In this document: one piece after another, positions 1 through 7,315 of the stretch
Position numbering within the stretch: position 1 is the first letter of the stretch
Layout: each line of letters opens with the position of its first letter
Assembly (NCBI GenBank): GCA_035542775.1
Contig: DATKKX010000080.1
Coordinates: 1-14,241 of the forward strand
DNA: 14,241 bases
Source of the DNA: DATKKX01 sp035542775
GTDB lineage: Bacteria; Planctomycetota; Phycisphaerae; UBA1845; UTPLA1
Direction of reading: 5' to 3'
The notes under the pieces: generated by a model
Told to the model about the DNA's origin: nothing
Seen by the model: the letters and a program-made list of their open reading frames with translations, nothing else
Databases searched by the model: none
Position numbers and translations under genes: made by a program

Positions 1-1
1 C

Positions 2-460
2 TTGCGGCATGAGAGCACTTCCAAGCTGAAGCAGGACGACAAATGGGACGTGGATGCCAAGCTGTCCGCCTGGTTTCGCATCCACGACAAGAAGTGGGTC
101 CAGCAGGATTTTGAAGGAGGTACGCCGCAGGCCACCTTCAACAACAAGAACAAGCTGGACAATCAGGGCGAGGCCAACCGCAGGGACGTTTTCGAGACTC
201 GCGTGATGGCCAAGGTCATCGACATCAAGCCGAACGGTAACCTGATCATCGTGGCCTGGTCGCGGATGGAAATCGACGACGAAATGCAATACCTGCGAAT
301 GAGCGGTGAGTGCAACAAGCAGGACGTGGGCGCCGACGGCAGCATCCTCAGCGACAAGGTCTTCGGTCTGGATGTCAAGACCATGAACGAGGGCGCGGTC
401 AAGGATGCGGTCAAGAGAGGCTGGTTCAAGGAACTGAGCGACGTGGTAAAGCCGTTCTGA
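2..460 (+). CDS. flgH: Flagellar L-ring protein FlgH, C-terminal part (5' end outside window)
   Basis: This is the C-terminal 152 residues of FlgH, the outer-membrane lipoprotein that forms the L-ring bushing around the flagellar rod. The reading frame is open at the left edge, so the signal peptide, lipobox Cys and N-terminal part are not visible. What remains fits the family's C-terminal half: a stretch around residues 40-60 (TFNNKNKLDNQG), then TRVMAKVIDIKPNGNLIIVAWSRMEID, which resembles the FlgH pattern in which a V-D-V-x-PNGNL strand is followed by a strand ending in a conserved acidic residue. It ends in WFKELSDVVKPF, which matches the usual aromatic/Pro C-terminus. The P-ring gene flgI starts about 10 nt downstream, as in most flgHI pairs, so the two are almost certainly cotranscribed. 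FlgH inserts in the outer membrane, which implies a diderm host. Confidence 0.88.
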   Translation: MRHESTSKLKQDDKWDVDAKLSAWFRIHDKKWVQQDFEGGTPQATFNNKNKLDNQGEANRRDVFETRVMAKVIDIKPNGNLIIVAWSRMEIDDEMQYLRMSGECNKQDVGADGSILSDKVFGLDVKTMNEGAVKDAVKRGWFKELSDVVKPF

Positions 461-470
461 GAACGTGTAT

Positions 471-1622
471 ATGCGTGGATTGGCGACAAGACAATTTCAG
501 CGGATCCCGGGTGCCGGAGGCAAGGCATCGGCGGCGAAGTCTCGCCGCGGCTTCCTGACCTTCGCGTGCGCCTGGGCCCTTACCCTCTGCGTGGCGGCCC
601 CCGTGTGGGCCACTCGCGTCGCCGACGTCACCCACCTGCAGGGCCGCCGACAGAATCAACTCGTCGGCTATGGCTTGGTCATCGGTCTGCCCGGCACCGG
701 CGACGGCGGCAAGTACGCCGCTTCCATTCTGCAGTTGCAGGCCATGCTCCAGAAGTTCGAGATCTCCGTGCCGGCCAACGCCCTGGCCGACACCAAGAAC
801 GTCGCCATCGTCATGCTGGAGGCCACGATTCCGGAAAACGGCGTCCGCGAGGGCGATCGCATCGACGTGCGGGTGAATTCCACCGGCGCCGCCAAGAGCC
901 TGGCCGGCGGATATCTGGTGGCCACGCCTCTGCAGGGCCCCGGCCTGGATCGAATCTTCGCCTTTGCCAATGGGCAGGTCCGCCTGCCAGACCCGAAAGT
1001 CAAGACCAGCGGCGTGGTCGCCCAGGGGGCGACGATGGAGGCCGACGTCATCCACAATTACATCAGCGAAAACTGGGAAGTGACGCTGGTGGTTGAGGAC
1101 GTGCACGCCAGCCACGCCTTGGCCTCGGTCATCGCCCAGGTGATCAACGAAAACGCTTCGGAAGTCGGCCGGTCGCGGGAGCTCGCGGTGGCCTGTGGCC
1201 CGAAGAACGTCGTGGTGGCCATCCCCGAGGAGGAGCGGTCCAATCCGGCCGACTTCATCGCCCGGATTGAAAATACGGAACTGCTCATGCCGGTGGGGGA
1301 GGCCCGGATCGTCATCAATCGGCAGACCGGCACGATCGCCATCGGTGAAGGTGTGGAGATCGGCCCGGCGGTGATCTCGCACAAGGGCATGTCGATCATG
1401 ACCACGCAGCCGCCGCCCGAACCGACCGTTGAGAGGCCCCTGGTCAAGGAACAGTTCGCCCTGCCGATCGAGGCCCCCAAACGAAACGCCGGCAACGCCA
1501 AGCTGCGCGAGCTGGTGGACGCCCTCAACCAGCTCAACGTGCCGTCGAACGAGATTATTGAGATCGTGGAAAATCTGCACCGGCTGGGCAAGATCAACGC
1601 CAAGCTGGTGATCGTGGAATAG
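471..1622 (+). CDS. flgI: Flagellar P-ring protein FlgI
   Basis: FlgI assembles the periplasmic P-ring around the distal rod. The protein has about 383 residues, near the usual length of about 365. The N-terminus carries a Sec signal: twin Arg, then a hydrophobic run (FLTFACAWALTLCVAA) and a VWA cleavage motif near residue 47, so the mature protein begins TRVADV. The mature part shows the family signature: R-V-A-D-V near the start, NQLVGYGLVIGLPGTGDGG, then DRIDVRVNSTGAAKSLAGG, and a C-terminal helix NEIIEIVENLHRLGKINAKLVIVE. The ATG at 471 was chosen because a weak GAG lies about 9 nt upstream. A GTG at 465 in the same frame would add two residues and cannot be excluded. The ribosome binding site is poor, consistent with coupling to flgH. 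The next gene starts 4 nt after the stop. Confidence 0.95.
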   Translation: MRGLATRQFQRIPGAGGKASAAKSRRGFLTFACAWALTLCVAAPVWATRVADVTHLQGRRQNQLVGYGLVIGLPGTGDGGKYAASILQLQAMLQKFEISVPANALADTKNVAIVMLEATIPENGVREGDRIDVRVNSTGAAKSLAGGYLVATPLQGPGLDRIFAFANGQVRLPDPKVKTSGVVAQGATMEADVIHNYISENWEVTLVVEDVHASHALASVIAQVINENASEVGRSRELAVACGPKNVVVAIPEEERSNPADFIARIENTELLMPVGEARIVINRQTGTIAIGEGVEIGPAVISHKGMSIMTTQPPPEPTVERPLVKEQFALPIEAPKRNAGNAKLRELVDALNQLNVPSNEIIEIVENLHRLGKINAKLVIVE

Positions 1623-1626
1623 CCGC

Positions 1627-2097
1627 ATGGACGCGCTGGCCTCAATCATGACATCGCCGACGGCTTCGGCCCTCGATCCGAGCCGCTCCGCCGCAGCAAT
1701 GAAGGCCGCGGCTGCGATCTCCTCGCCGGGGGCGTCCGCTCCGGCCGGCTTGGCGCGATCTTCTTCGATCGGCTCGCACAAGGACGTTCGCACCCGTGTC
1801 GGGGAGTTCGTCGGCAGCATCTTCTATGGAACGCTGCTTCGCGAGGCGCAGAAGTCGAGCCTGAAGGGCAAGTACATGCACGGCGGTCGCGGCGAGGAGG
1901 TCTTCCAGGGCCAGCTCAACCAGGAAATCGCCAAGAAGCTCGGCCGGGCCCAGAACAATGCCATCACCGACGAATTGACCAAGGAGATCGAGAAGTATCT
2001 CAGGCTGGCAGGCGCCGGCGGCGCGACAGTCCAGGCTGCCGCGGCGTCCGGAGAAGCAACCTCGACAGATGCCCGGAAGGGGGGTGCGGATCAATGA
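1627..2097 (+). CDS. flgJ: Rod-binding protein, single-domain FlgJ
   Basis: This 156-residue protein matches the N-terminal rod-binding domain of FlgJ, the periplasmic rod cap or scaffold. The core lies at about residues 57-125: RVGEFVGSIFYGTLLREAQKS, then a Gly-rich turn (HGGRGEEVF) and QLNQEIAKKLGRAQNNAITDELTKEIEKYL. The C-terminal muramidase domain of enterobacterial FlgJ is absent. This is the common form outside beta- and gammaproteobacteria, so it is not a truncation. Residues 1-55 are Ala/Ser/Pro-rich and look disordered; the tail after residue 128 is also Ala/Gly-rich. The start follows flgI by 4 nt with only a weak purine stretch upstream. ATGs at 1648 and 1699 are possible alternatives, because the conserved domain begins later. 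The stop overlaps the flgN start (ATGA). Confidence 0.87.
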   Translation: MDALASIMTSPTASALDPSRSAAAMKAAAAISSPGASAPAGLARSSSIGSHKDVRTRVGEFVGSIFYGTLLREAQKSSLKGKYMHGGRGEEVFQGQLNQEIAKKLGRAQNNAITDELTKEIEKYLRLAGAGGATVQAAAASGEATSTDARKGGADQ

Positions 2098-2618
2098 GTC
2101 GGGGCGAATTGGCCAGGCTGACCGGCGAATTGACCGGGTTGATCGAGCGACTGATTGACCAGCAGGTCGTGTTGCGAGGCATTGTGCATGAGAAGCTCGA
2201 GGCCATGAGGCGATGCGACCTCGACGCCATGCTGAGGGCCTCCCGCCAGGAGGGCGATGTGACCGCGGCCGTCTCCACGCTCGACCGGCGCCGACACGAG
2301 CTTGTCGCCCAGATTTGCCGCCTGATGGACTTTCCCAGGAGGACGGATGTCAAAGCGGTAACGTTGCGAATGCTGGCTGACAAGCTGGAGTCGCAGGCCG
2401 GCGGCCGGCTGGCCGAGCTGGCCGATCGGTTGCGTAATGAGATGCTCAAGCTCGCGGAGGCCAATCGAGTGGTTGAATTGGTCTGCCGGGAGATGATGGC
2501 GTACTTCAAGGTGCTCTTCGCGGCCATGGTTCAGTCGGAGCACGACGCCCCGACATATTCGTCCGACGGCGAAGTCGGACCGGCCGCCGGAGCCAGAGTC
2601 CTGGAGGCAGTGGGTTGA
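2094..2618 (+). CDS. flgN: Flagellar export chaperone FlgN
   Basis: The 174-residue product is almost entirely helical with heptad-like Leu/Ala/Glu spacing, typical of FlgN. FlgN is the cytoplasmic chaperone that keeps FlgK and FlgL unfolded for type III export. Supporting segments are LTGLIERLIDQQVVLRGIVHEKLEAMRRCDLDAM near the N-terminus and LADRLRNEMLKLAEANRVVELVCREMMAYFKVLF near the C-terminus; the latter fits the helix that binds the hook-associated substrates. Sequence identity alone would be weak. The call rests on length, helical pattern and position directly before flgK and flgL, its two clients. The ATG overlaps the flgJ stop by the ATGA arrangement, implying translational coupling, and a purine-rich stretch (GGAAGGGGGG) lies about 9 nt upstream. 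The last 25 residues look disordered. Confidence 0.82.
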   Translation: MSRGELARLTGELTGLIERLIDQQVVLRGIVHEKLEAMRRCDLDAMLRASRQEGDVTAAVSTLDRRRHELVAQICRLMDFPRRTDVKAVTLRMLADKLESQAGGRLAELADRLRNEMLKLAEANRVVELVCREMMAYFKVLFAAMVQSEHDAPTYSSDGEVGPAAGARVLEAVG

Positions 2619-2626
2619 TGCAGAGC

Positions 2627-2644
2627 CCCCGACATTGGTCGGGG
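2627..2644 (+). promoter_or_regulatory. Hairpin 1 in flgN-flgK spacer
   Basis: A perfect 7-bp stem, CCCCGAC (2627-2633) with GTCGGGG (2638-2644), closed by an ATTG tetraloop. It begins 8 nt after the flgN stop. No T tract follows, so it is not a standard intrinsic terminator. It could attenuate transcription, stabilise an mRNA end, or take part in an alternative fold with the next hairpin: GGTCG at 2637-2641 can also pair with CGACC at 2664-2668. Confidence 0.55.
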
Positions 2645-2660
2645 AGTGGTCATGAAGGAC

Positions 2661-2680
2661 CTTCGACCTCGGTCGAAGGA
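2661..2680 (+). promoter_or_regulatory. Hairpin overlapping the flgK ribosome binding site
   Basis: CTTCGACC (2661-2668) and GGTCGAAG (2671-2678) are perfect inverted repeats. Allowing a 4-nt loop, a 7-bp stem forms. The right arm contains most of the flgK Shine-Dalgarno sequence GAAGGA (2675-2680), which sits 8 nt before the ATG at 2689. When folded, the stem should hide the ribosome binding site, so translation of flgK may depend on upstream ribosomes or a trans factor. AAGGATG at the 3' side also resembles the GGA core bound by CsrA. The structure is seen directly; the regulation is inferred. Confidence 0.55.
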
Positions 2681-2688
2681 TGACGACG

Positions 2689-4392
2689 ATGGGATTGACA
2701 TCGGCATTAGGGATCGGGCGCAGCGCACTGGCCGCATACCAGGCTGCTTTGCAGATCGTCGGCAACAACATTGCCAACGTTGGTACAGCCGGCTACACCC
2801 GCACTTCCGCCGATCTCAACGCCATTCCCGGCGTCAATCTCGGATTCGGCCAAGTCGGCAATGGCGTGAACCTGGGCGGCGTCCGCCGCGCGGTCAGTGA
2901 GGCCATCAACGCGCGGCTTCGCACGGCCGCATCCGACAAGCAGTCGGCTTCCGCGCAGCAGTCCAACCTCGACCGCATCGAAGGCATTGTCGATCCGCTG
3001 GGGGATGTCAACCTCGGCTCGCTTCTCGGCGACTTTTTCAAGTCCCTGAACGACTTGCAAAACAACCCGCAGAACTCCGCCACTCGCGGGATCGTCATCA
3101 GCACCGCCACCGGCCTGGCTCAGCACATCCGCGATATCCGCAGCGATCTGTTGGCGGTACGCGACGATGCTAACACCGAGATACAGCAGGCCACCCAGCG
3201 CGCTGACGATCTGGCCACCAAGATCGCCGATCTGAACACCCAGATCACGACGGCGGAAGCCGGGGGCGGCGGCCCCGCGTCGGCCCTCCGCGATCAGCGC
3301 GATCAACTGCTCAGCCAGCTGTCGGAGATCTTCGCGATCAACGTTCGCGAGCAGCCCTCCGGCGCCGTCAACGTGTACATAGGCAACGAAGCCCTGATTC
3401 AGTTCGGGCAATCGTTCGGCCTGACCACCTCGACGGAGCTCAACAGCGATGGCCTGGCTACGGCGGTCGTGCGGTTCGCTCACAACCGCGGGCCGGTCCC
3501 GACATCCAGCGGGCAGGTGGCCGGCCTCATCAAGACCCGGGACACTGACGTGGGCGCGCAAATGTCACGACTTGACTCCCTGGCCGCGGCCCTGATCAGC
3601 GAAATCAACAAGATCCACGCCGGCGGCAAGGGTCTGACCGGCTTCTCGAATCTCACCGGGATCTCGGCGGTCATCGACCCGAGCGTGGCCTTATCGGCCA
3701 CGGACAACGGAATCAGCTTCCCGCCCAAGACGGGATCGTTCTTCATTGATGTGAAGGATGCCAGCGGCGCGGTGGTCCGCACCCAGGTCAACATCGATCT
3801 TGACGGCATCGGCGCCGATTCGACGCTGAATTCCGTCGCAGCCGACATCAATGCCAACGTCGCGAACGTCACCGCGACCGTGCTGGCCGACGGGCGGCTG
3901 CAACTCAGCGCGACCGGCGGCTGCACGTTCACTTTCGCCGACGATACTTCCGGCTTCCTGGCCGCCATGGGGCTGAACACCTTCTTCACCGGCAAGAACA
4001 GCCTCGATATCGCCGTGAATCCCCTGATCTCGGGCAACACGAACCTGCTGGCCGCCGCAGTCGGCGATCAGCCCGGCGACGGAGCCAATGCCACCGCCCT
4101 GGCTTCATTGCAGGATCAAGCCGTGTCCAGCCTGGGCGGCGCATCACTGAACGAATATTACACCGCCACGGTGTCGACTCTCGCCGTGAGCGTCTCCGGC
4201 GCCAACAGCGCCGCCGATGCCAGCTCCACGATCTTCGATTCGCTTACCGCCCAGAGAGAGAGCATCTCCGGCGTAAATCTGGATGAGGAAACGGTGTCCT
4301 TGATTTCGTACCAACGGGCGTTCGAGGGCGCCGCTCGCTACATGACCGTTGTGGATGACATGCTGCAGACGTTGTTGACATTGGTGCAATGA
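2689..4392 (+). CDS. flgK: Flagellar hook-associated protein 1, FlgK
   Basis: FlgK (567 residues) is exported through the flagellar type III apparatus and forms the first junction layer between hook and filament. The N-terminus (MGLTSALGIGRSALAAYQAALQ followed by NNIANVGTAGYTRT, residues about 1-39) is the rod/hook-type helix plus the NNIAN motif. The C-terminus (about 525-567, with EETVSLISYQRAFEGAARYMTVVDDML) is the matching basal-body C-domain. Helices at about 80-205 form the D1 part. Residues about 350-430 form a beta-rich insert resembling a flagellin IN repeat, with DSTLNSVAADINANVANVTATVLADGRLQL. A single Cys (412) lies in this insert. The ATG at 2689 was preferred over the in-frame ATG at 2680 because GAAGGA lies 8 nt before 2689 but overlaps 2680. 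The upstream hairpin may control its translation. Confidence 0.95.
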   Translation: MGLTSALGIGRSALAAYQAALQIVGNNIANVGTAGYTRTSADLNAIPGVNLGFGQVGNGVNLGGVRRAVSEAINARLRTAASDKQSASAQQSNLDRIEGIVDPLGDVNLGSLLGDFFKSLNDLQNNPQNSATRGIVISTATGLAQHIRDIRSDLLAVRDDANTEIQQATQRADDLATKIADLNTQITTAEAGGGGPASALRDQRDQLLSQLSEIFAINVREQPSGAVNVYIGNEALIQFGQSFGLTTSTELNSDGLATAVVRFAHNRGPVPTSSGQVAGLIKTRDTDVGAQMSRLDSLAAALISEINKIHAGGKGLTGFSNLTGISAVIDPSVALSATDNGISFPPKTGSFFIDVKDASGAVVRTQVNIDLDGIGADSTLNSVAADINANVANVTATVLADGRLQLSATGGCTFTFADDTSGFLAAMGLNTFFTGKNSLDIAVNPLISGNTNLLAAAVGDQPGDGANATALASLQDQAVSSLGGASLNEYYTATVSTLAVSVSGANSAADASSTIFDSLTAQRESISGVNLDEETVSLISYQRAFEGAARYMTVVDDMLQTLLTLVQ

Positions 4393-4504
4393 CACAGGTG
4401 AGTAGGGCGGGCACCTCCCGCCGTGATCAGAGCTGCGACCGCACGGGAGCGGTCAAAAGGAAAGGCGCTGCAATCGCCGCTGCGAGCGGCCGCGGAATGA
4501 GCAA
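4393..4504 (+). promoter_or_regulatory. flgK-flgL spacer with two hairpins
   Basis: No gene is seen in these 112 nt. Two perfect short inverted repeats are present. The first is GGCGGG (4406-4411) with CCCGCC (4417-4422), loop CACCT. The second is GCCGCT (4476-4481) with AGCGGC (4485-4490), loop GCG. Neither is followed by a T tract. The second ends only 14 nt before the flgL ATG, just upstream of the weak ribosome binding site (GGA at 4494-4496), so it may affect initiation. An AAGGA motif is at 4457-4461. Confidence 0.45.
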
Positions 4505-6436
4505 ATGAGCATTTCAGTCGGCAATCTGTCACGCGTGTCGAACAGTCTGCGGACGTTCACCGCGCTGACGCAGCTCCAGCGCAACTCTCTGCGGGTCTTT
4601 CAGCAGGAGCAGCGGATCTCCACCGGCCAGCAGCTTCTGTCCGTCGGCGACGATCCCGTCGCCGCCGAGAAGATAGTCCGTCTGACCAAATCGGGGGACA
4701 CTCAAAACCAGATCCTCGCTGATTTGCAGCACGCCGATGACTATCTGTCCGCTTCGGACAACGCCTTGACCCAGATCAGCGATCTGTTGATTGACGCCGC
4801 CCGCATCGCCAGCGAGCAGGCCGGCAGCTTCCAGAGCGCCGAGGAGCGAGCCTCTCAATCCGTCGTCATCGACGGCATCATCGATCAGTTGATGAACGTC
4901 GGGAATACCAAATACCAGGGTATCTATCTCTTCGGCGGGCAGGGCGTGACCCAGGCCCCCCTCAACTCCGCCTTTGGCCGGATCACCGCCGTCGGCGACA
5001 CCGGCCAGCGGCAGACCCTGGTGGATCCGGGCTGTGCCCAGGCGTTCAATGTGATCGCCGCGGACGTTTTTGGGCTGCGCGAGAACGTCACCGGTGGCTA
5101 CGCCCATTTTAACGTTCAGCTTGCCGGCGGGACTCGTTTGAGCGAGTTGAACGGCGCCAACGGCGCGGGCGTCCGTTTGGGCCGCATGTCCGTGACCGAA
5201 GGAGCGGTCTCCTTCGAGGTTGATCTCACCGGCGCCGACACAATCGACGGGGTGATCGCGAAATTCAATGACGCCGCGTCCGCCGCGGGCAGCACCCTTA
5301 CGTTGGGCATCAACCCCGCCGACGGCGCGACGCTTCGGGTGACCAACGGCGGCAGCGGCCCTGTCCAAATACAGGATCTCGGCCAGGGAACTGCCGCGGC
5401 CGACCTGGGCATCAAGAAGAGTGCCGCGGCCGGCGCCAATATCGATGGCGATAATCTGCATCGTCGCATGACCCTGACCACCGCTTTGGCGGACCTGGGC
5501 GCCGGCGGCATCACCCTGCCCAGCGGGGTCGTGATAACCAACGGAGAGCGTTCCGGCACTGTGACATTTACCGGAGCGACAACCGTCCAGGACGTGCTCA
5601 ACCGTCTGAACGCCTCCGGCGTCGGCATCAGGGCCTCGATCAACTCCGCCGCCGACGGCATCGAGATACAAAACCTGGTGGCCGGCACAGCCTTGATCGT
5701 CGGGGAAAACGGCGGGACAGACGCCGAGACGCTGGGCATCCGCGCTTTGGACGACTCCGTCCCGCTCTCGCGGCTCAACGGACTGCGCGGCATTCATCCG
5801 GTCGAGGGAACCGACATAAAGATCACCAACGCCAACGGCGTCTCCTTCGAAGTCGATCTCAGCAACGCTCAAACCGTCGGCGACGTCATCAACGCGATTC
5901 AATCCGCCTCGGCCGCGGCCGGGGCCGGCATCAGCGTGACGACCTCGTCAGGGGGAGCCGGTCTGCGCCTGACCGGCCCGGCCGGCGCCGGCACCATCAC
6001 GGTCGAGTCGGTGAACATGTCGCCGGTCGCCGCTGAGCTCGGCATCGAGGGGAGTGGGTCGGCCACCGTGCTGGACGGCGACAACGTGGGGGCCGCGTAC
6101 CAGACAGGATTGTTCAGCGCGCTGTACCGACTGCGCGATGCGCTGCAGGCCGATGACTCATCGGAGATTACCGAGGCCGGCAGCCAGATCAACGATATTC
6201 AGCAGCAGATTGCCGCCACCCGTGGCGATGTCGGCGCTAAATCGCGCTCGCTCAACGCCCGGCTGGATCAGACGCAGCAGGCCGTGGATGCCACGCAGAT
6301 CCTGCTGTCGAAACTGAAGGACACCGACTTCACCGAAGCGGTGACCCGGTTTCAGGAGGCTCAGACCGCACTGCAGGCGAGCCTCATGACCGGATCGAAA
6401 ACACTGAGTCTGTCGCTGTTGGATTTCCTGCAATAG
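4505..6436 (+). CDS. flgL: Flagellar hook-associated protein 3, FlgL, expanded
   Basis: FlgL forms the second hook-filament junction layer. The N-terminal flagellin-like helix region (residues about 1-150) shows QRISTGQQLLSVGDDPVAAEKI and later NTKYQGIYLFGG, the usual end of the FlgL N-domain. The C-terminal helix (about 530-643) includes IQQQIAATRGDVGAKSRSLNARLDQTQ and ends SLLDFLQ. At 643 residues it is about twice the E. coli length. The extra part is a central region of three related beta-rich repeats (about 211-303, 322-412, 420-514), each ending in an L-G-I motif. These resemble flagellin IN motifs and should lie on the outer surface. There is one Cys (177). The start ATG has only GGA 8 nt upstream. 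It follows flgK and precedes fliW, as in Bacillus. Confidence 0.93.
   Translation: MSISVGNLSRVSNSLRTFTALTQLQRNSLRVFQQEQRISTGQQLLSVGDDPVAAEKIVRLTKSGDTQNQILADLQHADDYLSASDNALTQISDLLIDAARIASEQAGSFQSAEERASQSVVIDGIIDQLMNVGNTKYQGIYLFGGQGVTQAPLNSAFGRITAVGDTGQRQTLVDPGCAQAFNVIAADVFGLRENVTGGYAHFNVQLAGGTRLSELNGANGAGVRLGRMSVTEGAVSFEVDLTGADTIDGVIAKFNDAASAAGSTLTLGINPADGATLRVTNGGSGPVQIQDLGQGTAAADLGIKKSAAAGANIDGDNLHRRMTLTTALADLGAGGITLPSGVVITNGERSGTVTFTGATTVQDVLNRLNASGVGIRASINSAADGIEIQNLVAGTALIVGENGGTDAETLGIRALDDSVPLSRLNGLRGIHPVEGTDIKITNANGVSFEVDLSNAQTVGDVINAIQSASAAAGAGISVTTSSGGAGLRLTGPAGAGTITVESVNMSPVAAELGIEGSGSATVLDGDNVGAAYQTGLFSALYRLRDALQADDSSEITEAGSQINDIQQQIAATRGDVGAKSRSLNARLDQTQQAVDATQILLSKLKDTDFTEAVTRFQEAQTALQASLMTGSKTLSLSLLDFLQ
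5135..6046 (+). repeat. Three degenerate IN-like repeats inside FlgL
   Basis: Protein-level repeats of about 91-95 residues lie at 5135-5413, 5468-5740 and 5762-6046. Shared landmarks, in order: an L-x-x-LNG or AxxDLGxGG opening, a V-S-F-E-V-D-L strand (repeats 1 and 3; T-V-T-F-T in repeat 2), a helix T(I/V)xDVI or TVQDVLNRLNA, a strand pair around GxxLRxT or DGIEIQN, and a closing LGI. After repeats 1 and 3 the linker also repeats (DGDNL, DGDNV). Divergence is high at DNA level, so the duplication is old. Confidence 0.7.
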
Positions 6437-6633
6437 ACGGAACTATTGCGGGCAGCGTCGAATTCATCCTGGCCGCCGCTAAGAGAATGCGGCGGTCGGA
6501 ACCGCAGCCATGAGGGAGCGGCCGACCAGGACCGCGCCCCCAGGGGAGCGGACCAGGCGGAAGAACCGGATGACCTGCCGGACGCGGCGCCGGTGCCCGG
6601 CGAATCAAGGGTCGACCGAGTTGGCTGGACGTG
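6437..6633 (+). other. flgL-fliW spacer, no convincing gene, one strong hairpin
   Basis: This noncoding stretch begins after the flgL stop. A 9-bp stem with one G-U pair forms between GGCCGCCGC (6471-6479) and GCGGCGGTC (6489-6497) with a 9-nt loop. No T run follows, so factor-independent termination is not supported; it may mark an mRNA processing or partial termination point. The open frames across 6500-6654 encode Arg/Pro- or Asp/Ala-rich peptides with no recognisable domain and no ribosome binding site. I do not call a gene. Confidence 0.5.
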
Positions 6634-6654
6634 GGCGACACGGAGGTTTGTGCC
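6634..6654 (+). promoter_or_regulatory. fliW leader hairpin with GGA in the loop (putative CsrA site over the ribosome binding site)
   Basis: GGC (6634-6636) plus ACA (6638-6640) can pair with TGT (6649-6651) plus GCC (6652-6654), with G6637 bulged. The 8-nt loop carries GGAGG (6642-6646), the Shine-Dalgarno of fliW, 8 nt before the ATG at 6655. The 15 bases at 6638-6652 are identical to 7677-7691 before the flagellin gene. GGA in a hairpin loop over a ribosome binding site is the standard CsrA target layout. Binding itself is inferred. Confidence 0.55.
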
Positions 6655-7107
6655 ATGATTATTGAGACTTCACGGTTCGGAGGAATCGAGGTAGACGACC
6701 AGCGCTTCTTGAACTTTCCCAAGGGGCTCCTGGGCTTTCCCAACGATCGGGAGTACGCCCTGATCCAGACCGGAGAACACAGCCCCTTTTACTGGATGCA
6801 GGCCGTACATCGGCCCGAGCTCGCCTTCGTGGTGTGCGATCCGCGGATGTTCATTCAGGATTACCGCGTGGGCATCAAGGCCGACGACCTGGCTCAGATC
6901 GGCCTGGCGGATACCAACGGCTCGCAGGTGTTCGTGATCGTCAACAAGGCGGATGACACCCTGACCGCCAACTTGCAGGGTCCGCTGGTCATCAACGTGG
7001 CGACCCGCGTGGGAAAGCAACTCGTATTGTCGGACAAACGCTACGCAACCCGCCATCCGCTCATGCGGCTCCCGCTGCGGCAGGCGGTGATCAGCAAGAC
7101 AGCGTGA
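6655..7107 (+). CDS. fliW: Flagellar assembly factor FliW
   Basis: FliW is a cytoplasmic protein that binds either flagellin or CsrA. When flagellin has been exported, free FliW binds CsrA and relieves repression of flagellin translation. The 150-residue product has the family pattern: FPKGLLGFPNDREYAL near residues 20-35, SPFYWMQAVHRPELAFVVCDP, NLQGPLVINVATRVGKQLVLSD, and the closing RYATRHPL. The ATG at 6655 was chosen because GGAGG lies 8 nt upstream. A GTG at 6631 in the same frame would place the ribosome binding site inside the gene. csrA follows, as in Bacillus and many spirochaetes and clostridia. The leader hairpin shared with flagellin suggests that CsrA may also repress fliW. Confidence 0.95.
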   Translation: MIIETSRFGGIEVDDQRFLNFPKGLLGFPNDREYALIQTGEHSPFYWMQAVHRPELAFVVCDPRMFIQDYRVGIKADDLAQIGLADTNGSQVFVIVNKADDTLTANLQGPLVINVATRVGKQLVLSDKRYATRHPLMRLPLRQAVISKTA

Positions 7108-7315
7108 CGCGATCGGCTTGTCAGTCGATGGACGGTGTGAAGCCTATGATTCAGTGTGACTCCCACTCTCCGAGAACGGCCGTTCGGCGTGCGAGAGCGC
7201 TGCCCAAGGGTCGTTGCCCCCGGGGCCCGACGAAGGCAGCACGCCTGGATCGCTGTCGCGGCCTCAGCAGGTGGCGACCGGCGCTTCCACCGATGCGGCC
7301 GGGGAGGAGCCAATA
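7108..7315 (+). promoter_or_regulatory. fliW-csrA spacer with a 12-bp palindrome
   Basis: No gene is recognised in these 208 nt. GAACGGCCGTTC at 7174-7185 is a perfect 12-nt palindrome. It is flanked by CTCTC (7166-7170) and GAGAG (7193-7197), so a longer interrupted stem is possible. It could be an operator or an mRNA structure. The csrA ribosome binding site GGGGAGGAG (7301-7309) is strong and contains two GGA triplets, compatible with CsrA autoregulation. No clear promoter was found by eye. Confidence 0.4.

Noticed and set aside
426..1820. 464-codon open frame on the minus strand across flgI
   Set aside because: It is the antisense of flgI/flgJ; high GC keeps the frame open, the peptide is His/Asp/Gly-rich without a family pattern, and flgI is certain on the plus strand.
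2680..2688. ATG at 2680 as the start of flgK
   Set aside because: The only Shine-Dalgarno (GAAGGA, 2675-2680) overlaps this ATG; it is correctly placed for the ATG at 2689.
4529..5902. 457-codon open frame on the minus strand inside flgL
   Set aside because: Antisense shadow of the FlgL repeat region; no ribosome binding site or recognisable domain.
6631..6654. GTG at 6631 as the start of fliW
   Set aside because: It would translate through the strong GGAGG that is correctly spaced for ATG 6655, and the extra residues do not match FliW.
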